Shown here piece by piece: positions 53,943 to 64,000 of a stretch of DNA of 64,000 bases; position 1 is the stretch's first letter, and each line of letters starts with the position of its first letter. Source of the stretch: Megasphaera sp. (GTDB lineage: Bacteria; Bacillota; Negativicutes; Veillonellales; Megasphaeraceae); contig JAKVKI010000001.1 in NCBI GenBank assembly GCA_022486585.1, positions 62,001-126,000 of the forward strand, written 5' to 3'. Below the pieces are notes generated by a model that saw only the letters and a list, made by a program, of their open reading frames with translations, had not been told where the DNA came from and ran no database searches. Both the position numbers and the translations under genes were made by a program.

Positions 53943-54236
53943 TTATTTCGTTTCTAAAACGATAACAATTGTGCCCTGCTGTATTTTTTCACCAGTTTGC
54001 ACTAATACTGTTTTGACAATACCATCCACAGTCGCCCGTACAGCTGCCATCGGACCTGCCAAGGAGTTAACCGTTGCCAAAACGTCTCCTTCTTTCACTG
54101 TCGTTCCAACACCGGCTACAGTAGCCACATTGCCACTGAGTACCGACGTTGCCGGCACTTCTGCCGCTAACGCCGGCGTAGAACATAACGCACCAGCTAA
54201 GGCCAGCGCTGCTGCCATTTTACGTGTTTTTTTCAT
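53943..54236 (-). CDS. Small exported biotinyl/lipoyl-like domain protein
   Basis: A 97-residue protein: signal peptide (AAALALAGALCSTPALAAE, cleavage near residue 24) plus one barrel-sandwich domain resembling biotinyl/lipoyl carriers (VGTTVKEGDVLATVNSLAGPMAAVRATVDGIVKTVLVQTGEKIQQGTIVIVLE, seen at about 46-96). The position of the modified Lys in carrier proteins is taken by PMAAVRA, so no cofactor attachment is expected. It may act like the lipoyl domain of HlyD adaptors. The ATG at 54236 follows GGGAG. It sits between the mreB-like gene and the S55 gene, with ten-base spacing to the latter. Confidence 0.75.
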   Translation of the reverse strand: MKKTRKMAAALALAGALCSTPALAAEVPATSVLSGNVATVAGVGTTVKEGDVLATVNSLAGPMAAVRATVDGIVKTVLVQTGEKIQQGTIVIVLETK

Positions 54237-54254
54237 AGGGCTCACTCCCTGACA

Positions 54255-55295
54255 TCATAAATCATCGAAACTATCTTTTAATAAATCCATTGCCTGCAAT
54301 GCCTTGCCCGCGCCATTAGCTACACATAGGAGCGGCTCATCACATAAGTACGCCGCCATTCCCGTCGTTTGGGATATGAGTCGGTCAAACCCGTCTAAAA
54401 GAAGTCCGCCACCAGTAAGAACGATACCATGGTCTGCAATATCGGCAGCCAGCTCAGGCGGCGTCTTTTCTAAAATAGATGCAATGGCACGTAATATACG
54501 CTGTATCGGCTCGTCCAAAGCTTTGCGTATTTCCTGGGAATCAATATCGACCATGACTGGCAGTCCCGTTTCCGTACTGCGTCCCCTGACATCAGCCGTA
54601 AGATGCCGGCCATCAGAAATAGCTGTGCCAATGAGTATTTTTAATTCTTCAGCCGTATGACCACCAATAGTGACATGCTTTATCTTTTCCAAATAACGTA
54701 TGATCGCTTCATCAAAGGTATTACTGCCAATACGCAGGGACTCACTGATAACGATGCCGCTAAGGCTCAGTACTGCTACATCCGTAGTACCACCACCTAT
54801 ATCGACAACCATGGAGCCATTTGATTCGGCAATATCCAAGCCGGCACCAATAGCTGCTGCCAGCGGTTCTTCCATGACAACGGTCTTACGGGCACCAGCC
54901 TGCATAGCCGCTTCAATGACAGCCCGTCGTTCCACATTGGTTACGCTTGACGGTACACAAACAACGACGCGTGGTTTAAAAGCATGGGTCTTGCCAATAG
55001 CCCGGCGAATAAAATAACGAAGCATGTATTCTGTTGCGTCATAATCTGCAATAACACCATTGCGTAACGGGTGATACGCATGAATGTGCTGCGGTGTCCG
55101 CCCCAACATTGCCTGCGCTTCTCTGCCAATGGCAATGACACGATTTGTATTCGTATCAACAGCGATCACTGCCGGTTCATTGACGACAACTCCCCGCTTC
55201 TTCACATAGACAATAATATTGGCAGTACCTAAATCGATAGCAATATCGCTGCCGAACCAATTGGCCAAGAAGAAAGAATGAGATTTTTTCGTCAT
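54255..55295 (-). CDS. mreB: MreB/Mbl-family actin-like cell shape protein
   Basis: Bacterial actin homologue that guides cell-wall synthesis. The 346-residue protein has phosphate-1 motif IDLGTANIIVYVKKRGVVVNEP, phosphate-2 SMVVDIGGGTTDVAVLSL and the adenosine motif GIVLTGGGLLLDGFD. Length is typical. I use the ATG at 55295, since upstream in-frame codons are a poly-Lys run overlapping murA. No clear ribosome binding site precedes it. It follows murA by 13 bases, as mbl/mreBH-type genes often do. No mreC or mreD follows. Confidence 0.92.
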   Translation of the reverse strand: MTKKSHSFFLANWFGSDIAIDLGTANIIVYVKKRGVVVNEPAVIAVDTNTNRVIAIGREAQAMLGRTPQHIHAYHPLRNGVIADYDATEYMLRYFIRRAIGKTHAFKPRVVVCVPSSVTNVERRAVIEAAMQAGARKTVVMEEPLAAAIGAGLDIAESNGSMVVDIGGGTTDVAVLSLSGIVISESLRIGSNTFDEAIIRYLEKIKHVTIGGHTAEELKILIGTAISDGRHLTADVRGRSTETGLPVMVDIDSQEIRKALDEPIQRILRAIASILEKTPPELAADIADHGIVLTGGGLLLDGFDRLISQTTGMAAYLCDEPLLCVANGAGKALQAMDLLKDSFDDL

Positions 55296-55308
55296 CTGTG
55301 TTTTTTTC

Positions 55309-56586
55309 TTAGTTTTTTTCTTCTTCTTCAATATTGACCCGAACAATATCTGCACCTAGCCTTTGTAATTTTAATACAAGATTATCATACCCTCTGTCAA
55401 TATGGTATAAATAGCCAACTTTTGTTTCTCCATCGGCTACAAGACCTGCCAGAACAAGGGCTGCACCAGCCCGTAAATCTGTTGCATTGACAGAAGCACC
55501 TTTAAGTTTAGGCACACCCTCAACAATAGCACTGCGCCCTTCAATACGAATTTTAGCACCCATACGCTTAAATTCATCGACATGCATGAAACGATTTTCA
55601 AATACCGTTTCCGTAATAACGCTCGTCCCTTCGCAAATCGTCGCCAAAGCCATGAACTGTGCCTGCATATCTGTCGGGAATCCCGGATACGGCAAGGTTT
55701 TAACGTCAGCCGGCCGTAAGGGTGTATGCCCGATGACACGGATACCGTCAATATCTTCCTGTACTTCAGCACCAACTTCTTTAAGCTTGGCAATGAGCGG
55801 TTTTAAATGTTCTGATAACGCATTTTCCACAAAAACGTTGCCTTGCGTCATTGCAGCGCCAACCATGAATGTCCCTGCTTCAATACGATCAGGAATGACC
55901 GAATGGGACGCTCCATGAAGTTCTTTGACCCCTTCAATACGAATGACGTTAGTGCCAGCACCACGGATATTCGCTCCCATACTGTTCAAATACGTCGCTA
56001 AATCAACGATTTCCGGTTCTTCAGCCGCGTTTTGCAACACTGTCCGTCCTTCTGCCATAGATGCCGCCATTAAAACATTTTCTGTAGCTCCTACACTAGG
56101 AAAATCCAAATAGATTTGAGCCCCTTTTAATCCATCAGGAACAGAAGCTTCAATATCACCATTTTCCAAATTAATGACTGCGCCCATAGCTTCAAAGGCT
56201 TTCAAATGAAGATCGATTGGGCGAGCACCGATGGAGCAGCCGCCTGGAAGGGAGATCTGTGCCCTTCTTTTGCGGGCAAGCAACGGTCCCATAACTAAAA
56301 AAGACGCACGCATACGGCGTACCAAATCATACGGCGCCGATGTAGCGTTTAACTCATGCGCGTCAATAACTAATGTTCCTGTTTGGGGATTCTCTATATG
56401 AACACCGAGGGAACCAATAACATCACAGACTGTATGGACATCATCCAATTTCGGGATTTCTGTCAATGTACTTGGGGTTGTTCCCAACATAGATGCAACA
56501 ATAATAGGCAGAACTGCATTTTTAGCCCCGCTGATCCGAACTGTGCCCTGTAAGGGTTTTCCACCATGAATAACAAGTTTCTCCAA
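55309..56586 (-). CDS. murA: UDP-N-acetylglucosamine 1-carboxyvinyltransferase
   Basis: First committed step of peptidoglycan precursor synthesis. The 425-residue protein opens with [26 protein letters not shown] and has the [23 protein letters not shown] motif. In many MurA enzymes the catalytic Cys lies in this GGCSIGxRP loop. The C-terminal [17 protein letters not shown] segment is present. The TTG start at 56586 has AGGAGG upstream. It heads murA-mreB-lipoyl-like-S55. Confidence 0.95.
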   Translation of the reverse strand: MEKLVIHGGKPLQGTVRISGAKNAVLPIIVASMLGTTPSTLTEIPKLDDVHTVCDVIGSLGVHIENPQTGTLVIDAHELNATSAPYDLVRRMRASFLVMGPLLARKRRAQISLPGGCSIGARPIDLHLKAFEAMGAVINLENGDIEASVPDGLKGAQIYLDFPSVGATENVLMAASMAEGRTVLQNAAEEPEIVDLATYLNSMGANIRGAGTNVIRIEGVKELHGASHSVIPDRIEAGTFMVGAAMTQGNVFVENALSEHLKPLIAKLKEVGAEVQEDIDGIRVIGHTPLRPADVKTLPYPGFPTDMQAQFMALATICEGTSVITETVFENRFMHVDEFKRMGAKIRIEGRSAIVEGVPKLKGASVNATDLRAGAALVLAGLVADGETKVGYLYHIDRGYDNLVLKLQRLGADIVRVNIEEEEKN

Positions 56587-56738
56587 TTCTGGTGCCTCCT
56601 AATAGATTTCGAGTAATGTATATAAATGGCAGGGGCTCTGAACCCAATGTACCATTTTCTATTTACTTACTGTCAAGTCATTGTACCATAAAAGAAGAAA
56701 AACTAAAAGAGGGGCAATGCAAAAAAGAAGCACACTGT

Positions 56739-56768
56739 AAAAAAGAGCGGCTTGACGGCCGCTCTTTC
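56739..56768 (-). terminator. Terminator of glpX
   Basis: On the minus strand AAAGAGCGGCC/GGCTTGACGGCC-type pairing gives an AGAGCGGC/GCCGCTCT stem with a TTTTTT tail, about 20 bases after the glpX stop. Confidence 0.88.
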
Positions 56769-56786
56769 TGGACAATATAGACATTA

Positions 56787-57752
56787 TCAAAGATGGATAC
56801 TCCATCTTGCCTCTTTGCGAAAACGGTGAAACGTATCAATGAAGCGAATCGTACCGCGTTTATAACGCATAACTACGGAATGGGTGCGGGCTCCGCCGCC
56901 AAAGTATTGTATCCCCGGCATCATTGCTGTATTGGTAATGGCCGTAGCTGAAAAAATGCAATCGTCACCTTTGACCAAATCATCGATCGTCATGACTTTG
57001 TTCACATCAGTAATTCCCATGGCAGCACAGCGTTTCCGTTCTTCTTCTGTATATGGCACCAGCCGTGCCTGCATATCGCCACCCAGGCATTTCAGTGCAG
57101 CTGCTGCCAGCACCCCCTCAGGTGCTCCGCCAATACCCATGAGCACATGAACGCCTGATCCTTCAATGCCAATATCAACTGCTGGCGATACATCTCCATC
57201 CGTAATAAGTTTGATACGGGCACCGGCATTACGGCATTCTTTCATGAGATCCTGATGGCGTTCACGATCCAAGATGACGACTGTCAAATCATCGATTCCC
57301 CGTTCCATGGCTTCAGCAATGCGGCGTAAATTTTCTGTTACCGATTCATTTAAATCAATACAACCTTTGGCACGCGGCCCTACACAAAGCTTATCCATAT
57401 ACATGTCCGGTGCATGGAGAAGATCCCCTTGTCCGGCAATAGCCATAACAGCAATAGAACCATCCTGCCCTTTCGCAGTCAGGTTCGTCCCTTCCAGCGG
57501 ATCCACAGCAATATCTACAGGTGTACCGCCTGCTCCGACATGTTCCCCAATATAAAGCATCGGCGCTTCATCCATTTCTCCTTCACCGATGACGACGGTC
57601 CCATCGATAGGCACACTCTTTAAAATAGAATGCATGCCATCAACGGCCATCTGGTCAGCTCCCATTTTATCGCCCTTACCCATGAGCCGGCCAGCTTTTA
57701 TCGCTGCTGCTTCTGTTACACGTACAAATTCCAACGTCAATACTCGATTCAT
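56787..57752 (-). CDS. glpX: Fructose-1,6-bisphosphatase class II
   Basis: Gluconeogenic phosphatase producing fructose 6-phosphate. The 321-residue protein has GEGEMDEAPMLYIGEHVG (metal-binding Glu residues) and AVDPLEGTNLTAKGQDGSIAVM (DPLEGT), the hallmark of GlpX/YggF enzymes. Length is typical. The ATG at 57752 follows GGAGG. It has its own promoter (57808-57836) and terminator, so it is a single-gene unit. Confidence 0.95.
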   Translation of the reverse strand: MNRVLTLEFVRVTEAAAIKAGRLMGKGDKMGADQMAVDGMHSILKSVPIDGTVVIGEGEMDEAPMLYIGEHVGAGGTPVDIAVDPLEGTNLTAKGQDGSIAVMAIAGQGDLLHAPDMYMDKLCVGPRAKGCIDLNESVTENLRRIAEAMERGIDDLTVVILDRERHQDLMKECRNAGARIKLITDGDVSPAVDIGIEGSGVHVLMGIGGAPEGVLAAAALKCLGGDMQARLVPYTEEERKRCAAMGITDVNKVMTIDDLVKGDDCIFSATAITNTAMMPGIQYFGGGARTHSVVMRYKRGTIRFIDTFHRFRKEARWSIHL

Positions 57753-57807
57753 TTTCCCGCCTCCTGCATAATAAAGAATAGATTAGTCCGTTAATTAGCG
57801 TACTGTT

Positions 57808-57836
57808 ATTATACTACATCTGCCATATTATGTACA
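57808..57836 (-). promoter_or_regulatory. Candidate promoter of glpX
   Basis: On the minus strand TGTACA (57831-57836), a 17-base spacer, and a perfect TATAAT (57808-57813). Confidence 0.6.
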
Positions 57837-57904
57837 CGTGTAATATATAGTATACTTTTTTATTAAAGAGGATGGTTGCATCATTTCCCGTTTTCTTTAT
57901 ATAA

Positions 57905-57931
57905 CAAAAAGACGCCTCAAGGGCGTCTTTG
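57905..57931 (-). terminator. Terminator of the serine operon
   Basis: On the minus strand AAAGACGCC/GGCGTCTTT forms a stem with a TTTTTGTTAT tail, about 20 bases after the serS stop. Confidence 0.88.
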
Positions 57932-57952
57932 AGTCATCATTAAGAAGCTTGA

Positions 57953-59946
<1,994 letters not shown>

Positions 59947-59956
59947 TTCGTCCCTC

Positions 59957-61558
59957 CTAAAGCCCTGCATGTAAATCACAATGAATCAGTTTCATATCCA
60001 ATATACCGTCAATAGAACGAAGTTTGAGCATAATATCATTAGGAATATCATTTTCAACAGCAATTGCCATGATATTATGACCTTGGCGAGTCATGCGTCC
60101 AACCTGCATGCCTCGGATATTAATGTGTGCCTGACCAAGAATCGTAGAAATCTGACCAATCATATTCGGCTGATCCACATGTGGGGCAAGCAACAAATAT
60201 CCTTCTGGCGTAAAGTCGACACGATATTCATCAATTTGCACAATTTTGGGTTCCGTTTTGTTGAACAACATACCTACGAGGAAATGTACTTCTTTCGATG
60301 TCGTAATACGAACCGTAACGGCATCAAGGAAGTTGCTGCTATCAGCAGACTTGATTTCCTTGACGGCAATATGACGGCTCTTTGCTACCTGGGCTGCATT
60401 GACGAAGTTGACCGATTCCTGAAGAATAGGATTCAATGCGCCTTTAAGAACGGCTGTCGTCAAAATACCGGTTTCCGTTTTAGCCAAATCTCCTGTATAT
60501 TCAACGCTGATTTCTTTCATAGGCCCTTCTGTAAGATAGACCCCCAAAATCCCCATGCGTTCCATCAAATCAAAATACGGATGGATAACATTATAAATAT
60601 TCTTAGGAATAGGCGCCATATTGACGGCTGTCGGCACCGGTTCTCCTTTGAGCGCTGCCATGACGCCTTCGGCTACATCAACGGATACACCGATTTGCGC
60701 TTCTACTGTAGAAGCGCCGAGATGCGGTGTAATAACGACATTGTCCATACCGATGAACGGATTGATATCCGGTGTCAGCGGTTCTTGCGGGAAAACGTCA
60801 ATAGCTGCTCCAGCTACATGGCCGCTCTTCAACGCATCTGCCAATGCATAAATGTCCAAAACAGCTCCCCGGGATACATTAATAACGCGTACACCATCTT
60901 TCATCTTAGCGATTTCATCAGTACCAATCATGCCTTTTGTTTCTTTAGTCAATGGTGTGTGCATCGTAATATAATCAGAGGTGGCCAGCAGTGTATCTAA
61001 ATCAACCAATTCAACACCGAGCTGTTTTGCCCGCTCTTCTGAAATATACGGATCATACCCAATTGTGCGCATTTCCATAGCCTGCATGCGTTTAGCAATG
61101 CGTGAACCAATACGACCAACGCCAATGATTCCCATAGTCTTGCCCTTTAATTGGATACCCGTAAATTTTTCACGATCCCATTCGCCTGCCATCAGTGAAT
61201 TATACGCTTGCGGGACATGGCGAGTAATAGCCATGATCATAGCACAAGTATGTTCCGTCGCAGCAATGGTATTAGACGTAGGCGCATTGACAACGATAAT
61301 GCCTCGCTGCGTTGCCGTCTTAAGATCGATACTATCAACACCGACGCCAGCACGGCCGACGACCTTTAAATTTTTAGCAGCGTCAATAACTTTTTCTGTA
61401 ACATGTGTCATAGACCGCGTAATAAGACCATCGTATTCGCCAATGCAATCAATAAGTCCTTGTTCATCAAGATTCGTTTTTACATCTACTTCATATCCAT
61501 TGTCTTTCAACAATTCGACACCTTTCATGGATACGTCATCGCTGACTAATATTTTCAT
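59957..61558 (-). CDS. serA: D-3-phosphoglycerate dehydrogenase
   Basis: First step of serine synthesis. The 533-residue long form has a catalytic domain start MKILVSDDVSMKGVELL, NAD-binding GIIGVGRIGSRIAKRM, the active-site NVSRGAVLD and the catalytic His in ITPHLGAST. A C-terminal ASB/intervening domain and an ACT domain (ending HINIRGMQVGRMTRQGHNIMAI) probably mediate serine feedback. It lies 58 bases after serC and ten bases before the phosphatase gene. Confidence 0.97.
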   Translation of the reverse strand: MKILVSDDVSMKGVELLKDNGYEVDVKTNLDEQGLIDCIGEYDGLITRSMTHVTEKVIDAAKNLKVVGRAGVGVDSIDLKTATQRGIIVVNAPTSNTIAATEHTCAMIMAITRHVPQAYNSLMAGEWDREKFTGIQLKGKTMGIIGVGRIGSRIAKRMQAMEMRTIGYDPYISEERAKQLGVELVDLDTLLATSDYITMHTPLTKETKGMIGTDEIAKMKDGVRVINVSRGAVLDIYALADALKSGHVAGAAIDVFPQEPLTPDINPFIGMDNVVITPHLGASTVEAQIGVSVDVAEGVMAALKGEPVPTAVNMAPIPKNIYNVIHPYFDLMERMGILGVYLTEGPMKEISVEYTGDLAKTETGILTTAVLKGALNPILQESVNFVNAAQVAKSRHIAVKEIKSADSSNFLDAVTVRITTSKEVHFLVGMLFNKTEPKIVQIDEYRVDFTPEGYLLLAPHVDQPNMIGQISTILGQAHINIRGMQVGRMTRQGHNIMAIAVENDIPNDIMLKLRSIDGILDMKLIHCDLHAGL

Positions 61559-61616
61559 TATAGTTACCCCCTATGGCATACTTCGGTAATAGTTAGCTAA
61601 TATTTTTCAAATACAT

Positions 61617-62690
61617 CTAGTGCTTTTGATGAAATGCCTTCATAAAGTCTGCCAGTTTTTGGCACCCTTCACTGGTTACAGCATTGTAAATAGATGCCCG
61701 ACACCCGCCAAGAGAGCGATGCCCTTTAATACCAATGATATGCTGTCCGGCAGCTTCGGTAATAAATTGTTTTTCCAGTTCTTCTGTCGGCAAATTGAAA
61801 GTGACGTTCATACGGCTTCGCGAATCACGTTGCGCATGGCCGCTGTAGAATCCATTGCTTTCATCAATAGCTCCATAAACAATCGCTGCTTTTTTCTTAT
61901 TAGTGTCTTCCATCGCGGCCAATCCACCATGATCATCAAGCCAATGACATACTTTATTGACAAAATAGATATTGAACACAGGCGGCGTATTATATGTCGA
62001 ATCGTGTTCTACGTATGTTTTATATTGCAACATAAGCGGTAATTTCGTACGAGCTTTCTGAAGCAGACTATCCTTGATGATGCCAATGACGGCTCCAGCA
62101 GGACCTACATTTTTTTGGATACCAGCGTAAATGAAATCAAAATTCGTTACATCTACAGGACGGCTCAGGAAATCACTCGACATATCACAGAACAGTGGTA
62201 CATCAAAAGACGGAAAATGATGCCATTCTGTACCATGAATCGTATTATTCGATGTCATGTACACATAATCCGTTCCTTCTTCTACATGAAAAGATTCAGG
62301 CTTCGGGATATATGTAAAATGATCTTCTTTGCTAGATGCCACTTCATAGACCTTCCCATAAAAGGACGCTGCTTTCATCGCTTTGTCCGACCAAACCCCT
62401 GTATTGATGTATCCGCCACTGTGATGAAGAAAATTAGCGGCATGCATGACAAACTGCAGACTACCACCACCTTGCATGAAAATAATGTCATACTGTTCCG
62501 GAATCTGTAGCAATTTGCGCAACATGTATATCGTATCATCATGCATGTCCTGATATGCTGTACTACGATGACTGATTTCAACGATACTCATTCCTGTACC
62601 ATTGAAGTCAAGGAATTCATCTTGTACTTGTTTTAACACATCCAACGGCATCGCTGATGGTCCGGCATTAAAATTATAAACTCGGTTCAT
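61617..62690 (-). CDS. serC: Phosphoserine aminotransferase
   Basis: Pyridoxal-phosphate enzyme for the second step of serine synthesis. The 357-residue protein opens with VYNFNAGPSAMP, typical of SerC, and has FMQGGGSLQFVM, the PLP-Lys region IYAGIQKNVGPAG, and the C-terminal GHRSLGGCRASIYN motif. The ATG at 62690 is chosen by family length; a GTG at 62699 is possible. It is the first gene after the T-box leader. Confidence 0.97.
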   Translation of the reverse strand: MNRVYNFNAGPSAMPLDVLKQVQDEFLDFNGTGMSIVEISHRSTAYQDMHDDTIYMLRKLLQIPEQYDIIFMQGGGSLQFVMHAANFLHHSGGYINTGVWSDKAMKAASFYGKVYEVASSKEDHFTYIPKPESFHVEEGTDYVYMTSNNTIHGTEWHHFPSFDVPLFCDMSSDFLSRPVDVTNFDFIYAGIQKNVGPAGAVIGIIKDSLLQKARTKLPLMLQYKTYVEHDSTYNTPPVFNIYFVNKVCHWLDDHGGLAAMEDTNKKKAAIVYGAIDESNGFYSGHAQRDSRSRMNVTFNLPTEELEKQFITEAAGQHIIGIKGHRSLGGCRASIYNAVTSEGCQKLADFMKAFHQKH

Positions 62691-62744
62691 ATAATCCACA
62701 CCCCTGTCCCCTGATAAAAGAAACACTTTATTTTTTTAATACAC

Positions 62745-62781
62745 AAAAAGAGAAGCATGTCGTTGGGACGAGCTTCTCTCT
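62745..62781 (-). terminator. Second T-box terminator
   Basis: On the minus strand AGAGAAGC/GCTTCTCT pairs around a loop containing CTCGTCCCAACGACAT, followed by TTTTT. It belongs to the second antiterminator at 62787-62799. Confidence 0.85.
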
Positions 62782-62836
62782 TTTCTCGCGGTACCACCCA
62801 ATTTGTCATATAGAAAGCTATTACGTGCTAGAAATG

Positions 62837-62869
62837 AAAAACTCTCGTCCCTCTACAGGGACGAGAGTT
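62837..62869 (-). terminator. First T-box terminator
   Basis: On the minus strand AACTCTCGTCCCT/AGGGACGAGAGTT forms a strong hairpin followed by TTTTT. It competes with the antiterminator at 62876-62889. Confidence 0.9.
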
Positions 62870-63062
62870 GTATTCCCGCGTTACCACCCAGCTTGCCATA
62901 CGGCCAACTTGAACCGCTGTATCGGGCGTACCCGTCAAATTCATCATTTGCCGCTCCGGAGCGGAACGCTTTACAGCCTTGCTGCCTCGCACCAACCGGC
63001 AGTTCTCTGGAAAGACTTGTAATTTGCTTCTCCTTCATTGCGTACTTCATTAAATTATGTAC

Positions 63063-63091
63063 ATTATAATCATCTTTGGACCATCTGTCAA
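63063..63091 (-). promoter_or_regulatory. Consensus promoter of the serine operon
   Basis: On the minus strand TTGACA (63086-63091), a 17-base spacer, and TATAAT (63063-63068): a perfect sigma-A consensus. Start expected near 63056. Confidence 0.85.
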
Positions 63092-63157
63092 CAAAAATAT
63101 ATAGGAAAAGCAATCGTATACATAAAAAGCAATTCTCTGTCGTTCCTCTTCCCTTTG

Positions 63158-64000
63158 CTAATTACACTTGCTCCAGCCACAATTTTTACAAGTATTACAG
63201 CCGCCTTCAAAGACCAAAGGTTCCCCACACTGTGGACAAAAGATGCTGTCAGCCGTTACTTTTTTATCTGCTTTGGGGTGGGCCGGTGTTTTTCTTACTG
63301 GTTTTTTGCCATTAGCTATATCTAATTGTTGCTGCAACTCTGCCTGCACTTCATTATACATATCAAGGAGTGCATTACCGACTGCCATAGGGCAGCACGA
63401 CCCTTTGCTTGTATCTCCCCGTGTTGCCCGGCGTACAGAATAGGACGGACAGTTTCCTGTCGAATTGAGCTGATCAACGATCGTATAGATGTCAATACCG
63501 GCACGGGCACTGATAGAAATCATACGGGATAACCCAATCATAAAGTTATTACACCCGCCGGTGGAACCTTTGCTCAAATAGGTTTCCAACAAAGCTCCCG
63601 TTTCCGGATCAAAACAAGCAATACAGTGAAGACTGCCACAACCAGTAACCAGTTTGCGTTTCTTACCGATGACATTATCGTCAATACTGACGATCTCACC
63701 ACGTTCTAATCCGCTTCCAGCAACAGGCACTGTTGATTCCTTTACATGCGTAGTCAGGATGCCAGCCCGCTTACAGCCATCACGAAACAGTGTCAAGCCT
63801 TTGCACCCTTTTTCCCAAGCCAGCATGTACAGCCGTTCTGTATCTTCAACAGTAAAGTTGTTGGGCACATTGACCGTCGAGCTGATAGAGGCATCGATAT
63901 GTTGCTGCCATGCAGCTTGCATAGAAATGCGATGCGTATATTCCAATGTCAGTGCCGTTACAAAATAATCCGGCAAATTGGCATCGTCTTTGATGCCATG
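63158..64000 (-). CDS. nrdJ: Class II (adenosylcobalamin-dependent) ribonucleotide reductase, C-terminal part (cut by window edge)
   Basis: Makes deoxyribonucleotides with coenzyme B12. About 280 C-terminal codons are visible and the frame stays open to base 64000, so the N-terminal catalytic barrel lies outside. Visible parts include SSTVNVPNNFTVEDTERLYMLAWEKGCKGLTLFRDG, typical of the barrel end, and a C-terminal zinc ribbon FCPQCGEPLVFEGGCNTCKNCGWSKCN-like (Cys pairs at the very end), which carries the reducing cysteines. Apparent internal TTG at 63976 is not the start. No hairpin terminator is evident between its stop and the serine operon promoter. Confidence 0.9.
   Translation of the reverse strand, partial: HGIKDDANLPDYFVTALTLEYTHRISMQAAWQQHIDASISSTVNVPNNFTVEDTERLYMLAWEKGCKGLTLFRDGCKRAGILTTHVKESTVPVAGSGLERGEIVSIDDNVIGKKRKLVTGCGSLHCIACFDPETGALLETYLSKGSTGGCNNFMIGLSRMISISARAGIDIYTIVDQLNSTGNCPSYSVRRATRGDTSKGSCCPMAVGNALLDMYNEVQAELQQQLDIANGKKPVRKTPAHPKADKKVTADSIFCPQCGEPLVFEGGCNTCKNCGWSKCN

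Larger units (their letters stand above)
62691..63058 (-). promoter_or_regulatory. Serine-type T-box leader with one Stem I and two antiterminator/terminator modules
   Basis: This 5' leader of serC senses uncharged tRNA-Ser. On the minus strand Stem I shows CCAGAGAACTGCC and GGTTGGTGCGAGGC, with the specifier TCC at 62963-62965 (Ser), placed by its usual nine-base distance to GGAG. The first T-box antiterminator, GGGTGGTAACGCGG, is at 62876-62889 with terminator 62837-62869. A second antiterminator, GGGTGGTACCGCG, is at 62787-62799 with terminator 62745-62781. Both modules carry CTCGTCCC downstream. Only about 37 bases separate the first terminator from the second antiterminator, too short for another Stem I. 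Confidence 0.9.

Noticed and set aside
55296-55355. N-terminal Lys-rich extension of the MreB homologue
   Set aside because: The extension is the murA 3' end read in another frame; the family start fits the ATG at 55295.
56587-56740. TTGACA near 56670 as the murA promoter
   Set aside because: The nearest -10-like sequence (TACATT) is 19 bases away and two other weak candidates exist, so no single promoter could be supported.
59981-61000. A 339-codon plus-strand open frame
   Set aside because: It is fully antisense to serA, has no recognisable protein features, and serA is intact.
62941-63113. Short open frames in the serC leader
   Set aside because: The region is explained by the T-box RNA; no ribosome binding site or family similarity supports a leader peptide.

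Overview
The window looks like a chromosomal stretch from a diderm Firmicute of the class Negativicutes, probably in the Veillonella/Megasphaera/Dialister group; I cannot fix the genus. Firmicute markers (RNase Y, RNase HIII, ScpAB, a Ser T-box, an IspH-S1 fusion, 6S RNA beside rarA) sit together with outer-membrane and LPS genes (bamA, tamB, lpxD, a lipid A acyltransferase, OmpH/Skp-like proteins, a TolC-like protein, mlaEFD). All genes but one run on the minus strand, so the map reads right to left in transcription order. There is no sign of phage, insertion sequence, CRISPR or integrative element; this is a conserved core region.

Layout by coordinate. 1-5.3 kb: hom (cut by the left edge), an ACT-domain regulator, a GalE-like epimerase, a ChbG-type deacetylase, rnhC, an orphan larC2-like gene and larB. 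5.3-16.4 kb: housekeeping genes (a TrmH/SpoU-family methyltransferase gene, a coiled-coil protein, coaD, rsmD, plsY, der, ispH-rpsA fusion, plsC, cmk, a flavoprotein, rluB-like, scpB, scpA). 16.55-16.98 kb: five tRNAs transcribed Asp-Phe-Gly-Cys-Leu from their own promoter. 17-30.4 kb: rny, recX, recA, cinA, rimO, an orphan solute-binding protein, a YgiQ-type radical SAM protein, a short RodZ-like protein, ftsK and rarA. 30.5-30.7 kb: 6S RNA. 30.8-32.8 kb: transketolase. 33.1-33.9 kb: a HAD phosphatase, the only plus-strand gene.

33.9-56.6 kb is an envelope supercluster. In transcription order it has murA, an mreB homologue, a small secreted biotinyl/lipoyl-like protein, a SpoIVB-type S55 peptidase homologue, mlaE-mlaF-mlaD, a TolC-family protein, tamB, an alternative sigma factor, a single-pass membrane protein, bamA, an unrecognised exported beta-rich protein, three OmpH/Skp-like proteins, lpxD and a lipid A acyltransferase. 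These genes cover peptidoglycan precursor synthesis, phospholipid transport between membranes, outer-membrane protein assembly, periplasmic chaperoning and LPS synthesis. The sigma factor and its membrane-protein neighbour are candidates for an envelope-responsive regulatory pair.

56.8-64 kb: glpX, then a serine operon (serC-serA-histidine phosphatase-serS) behind a Ser-type T-box leader with one specifier stem and two antiterminator/terminator modules. The right edge holds the C-terminal part of a class II (B12-dependent) ribonucleotide reductase. The leads I rate highest are the sigma-factor/membrane-protein pair with a SigB-like promoter candidate, the tandem-module T-box, the unrecognised protein beside bamA, the three differently anchored Skp-like proteins, and larC2 without larC1.
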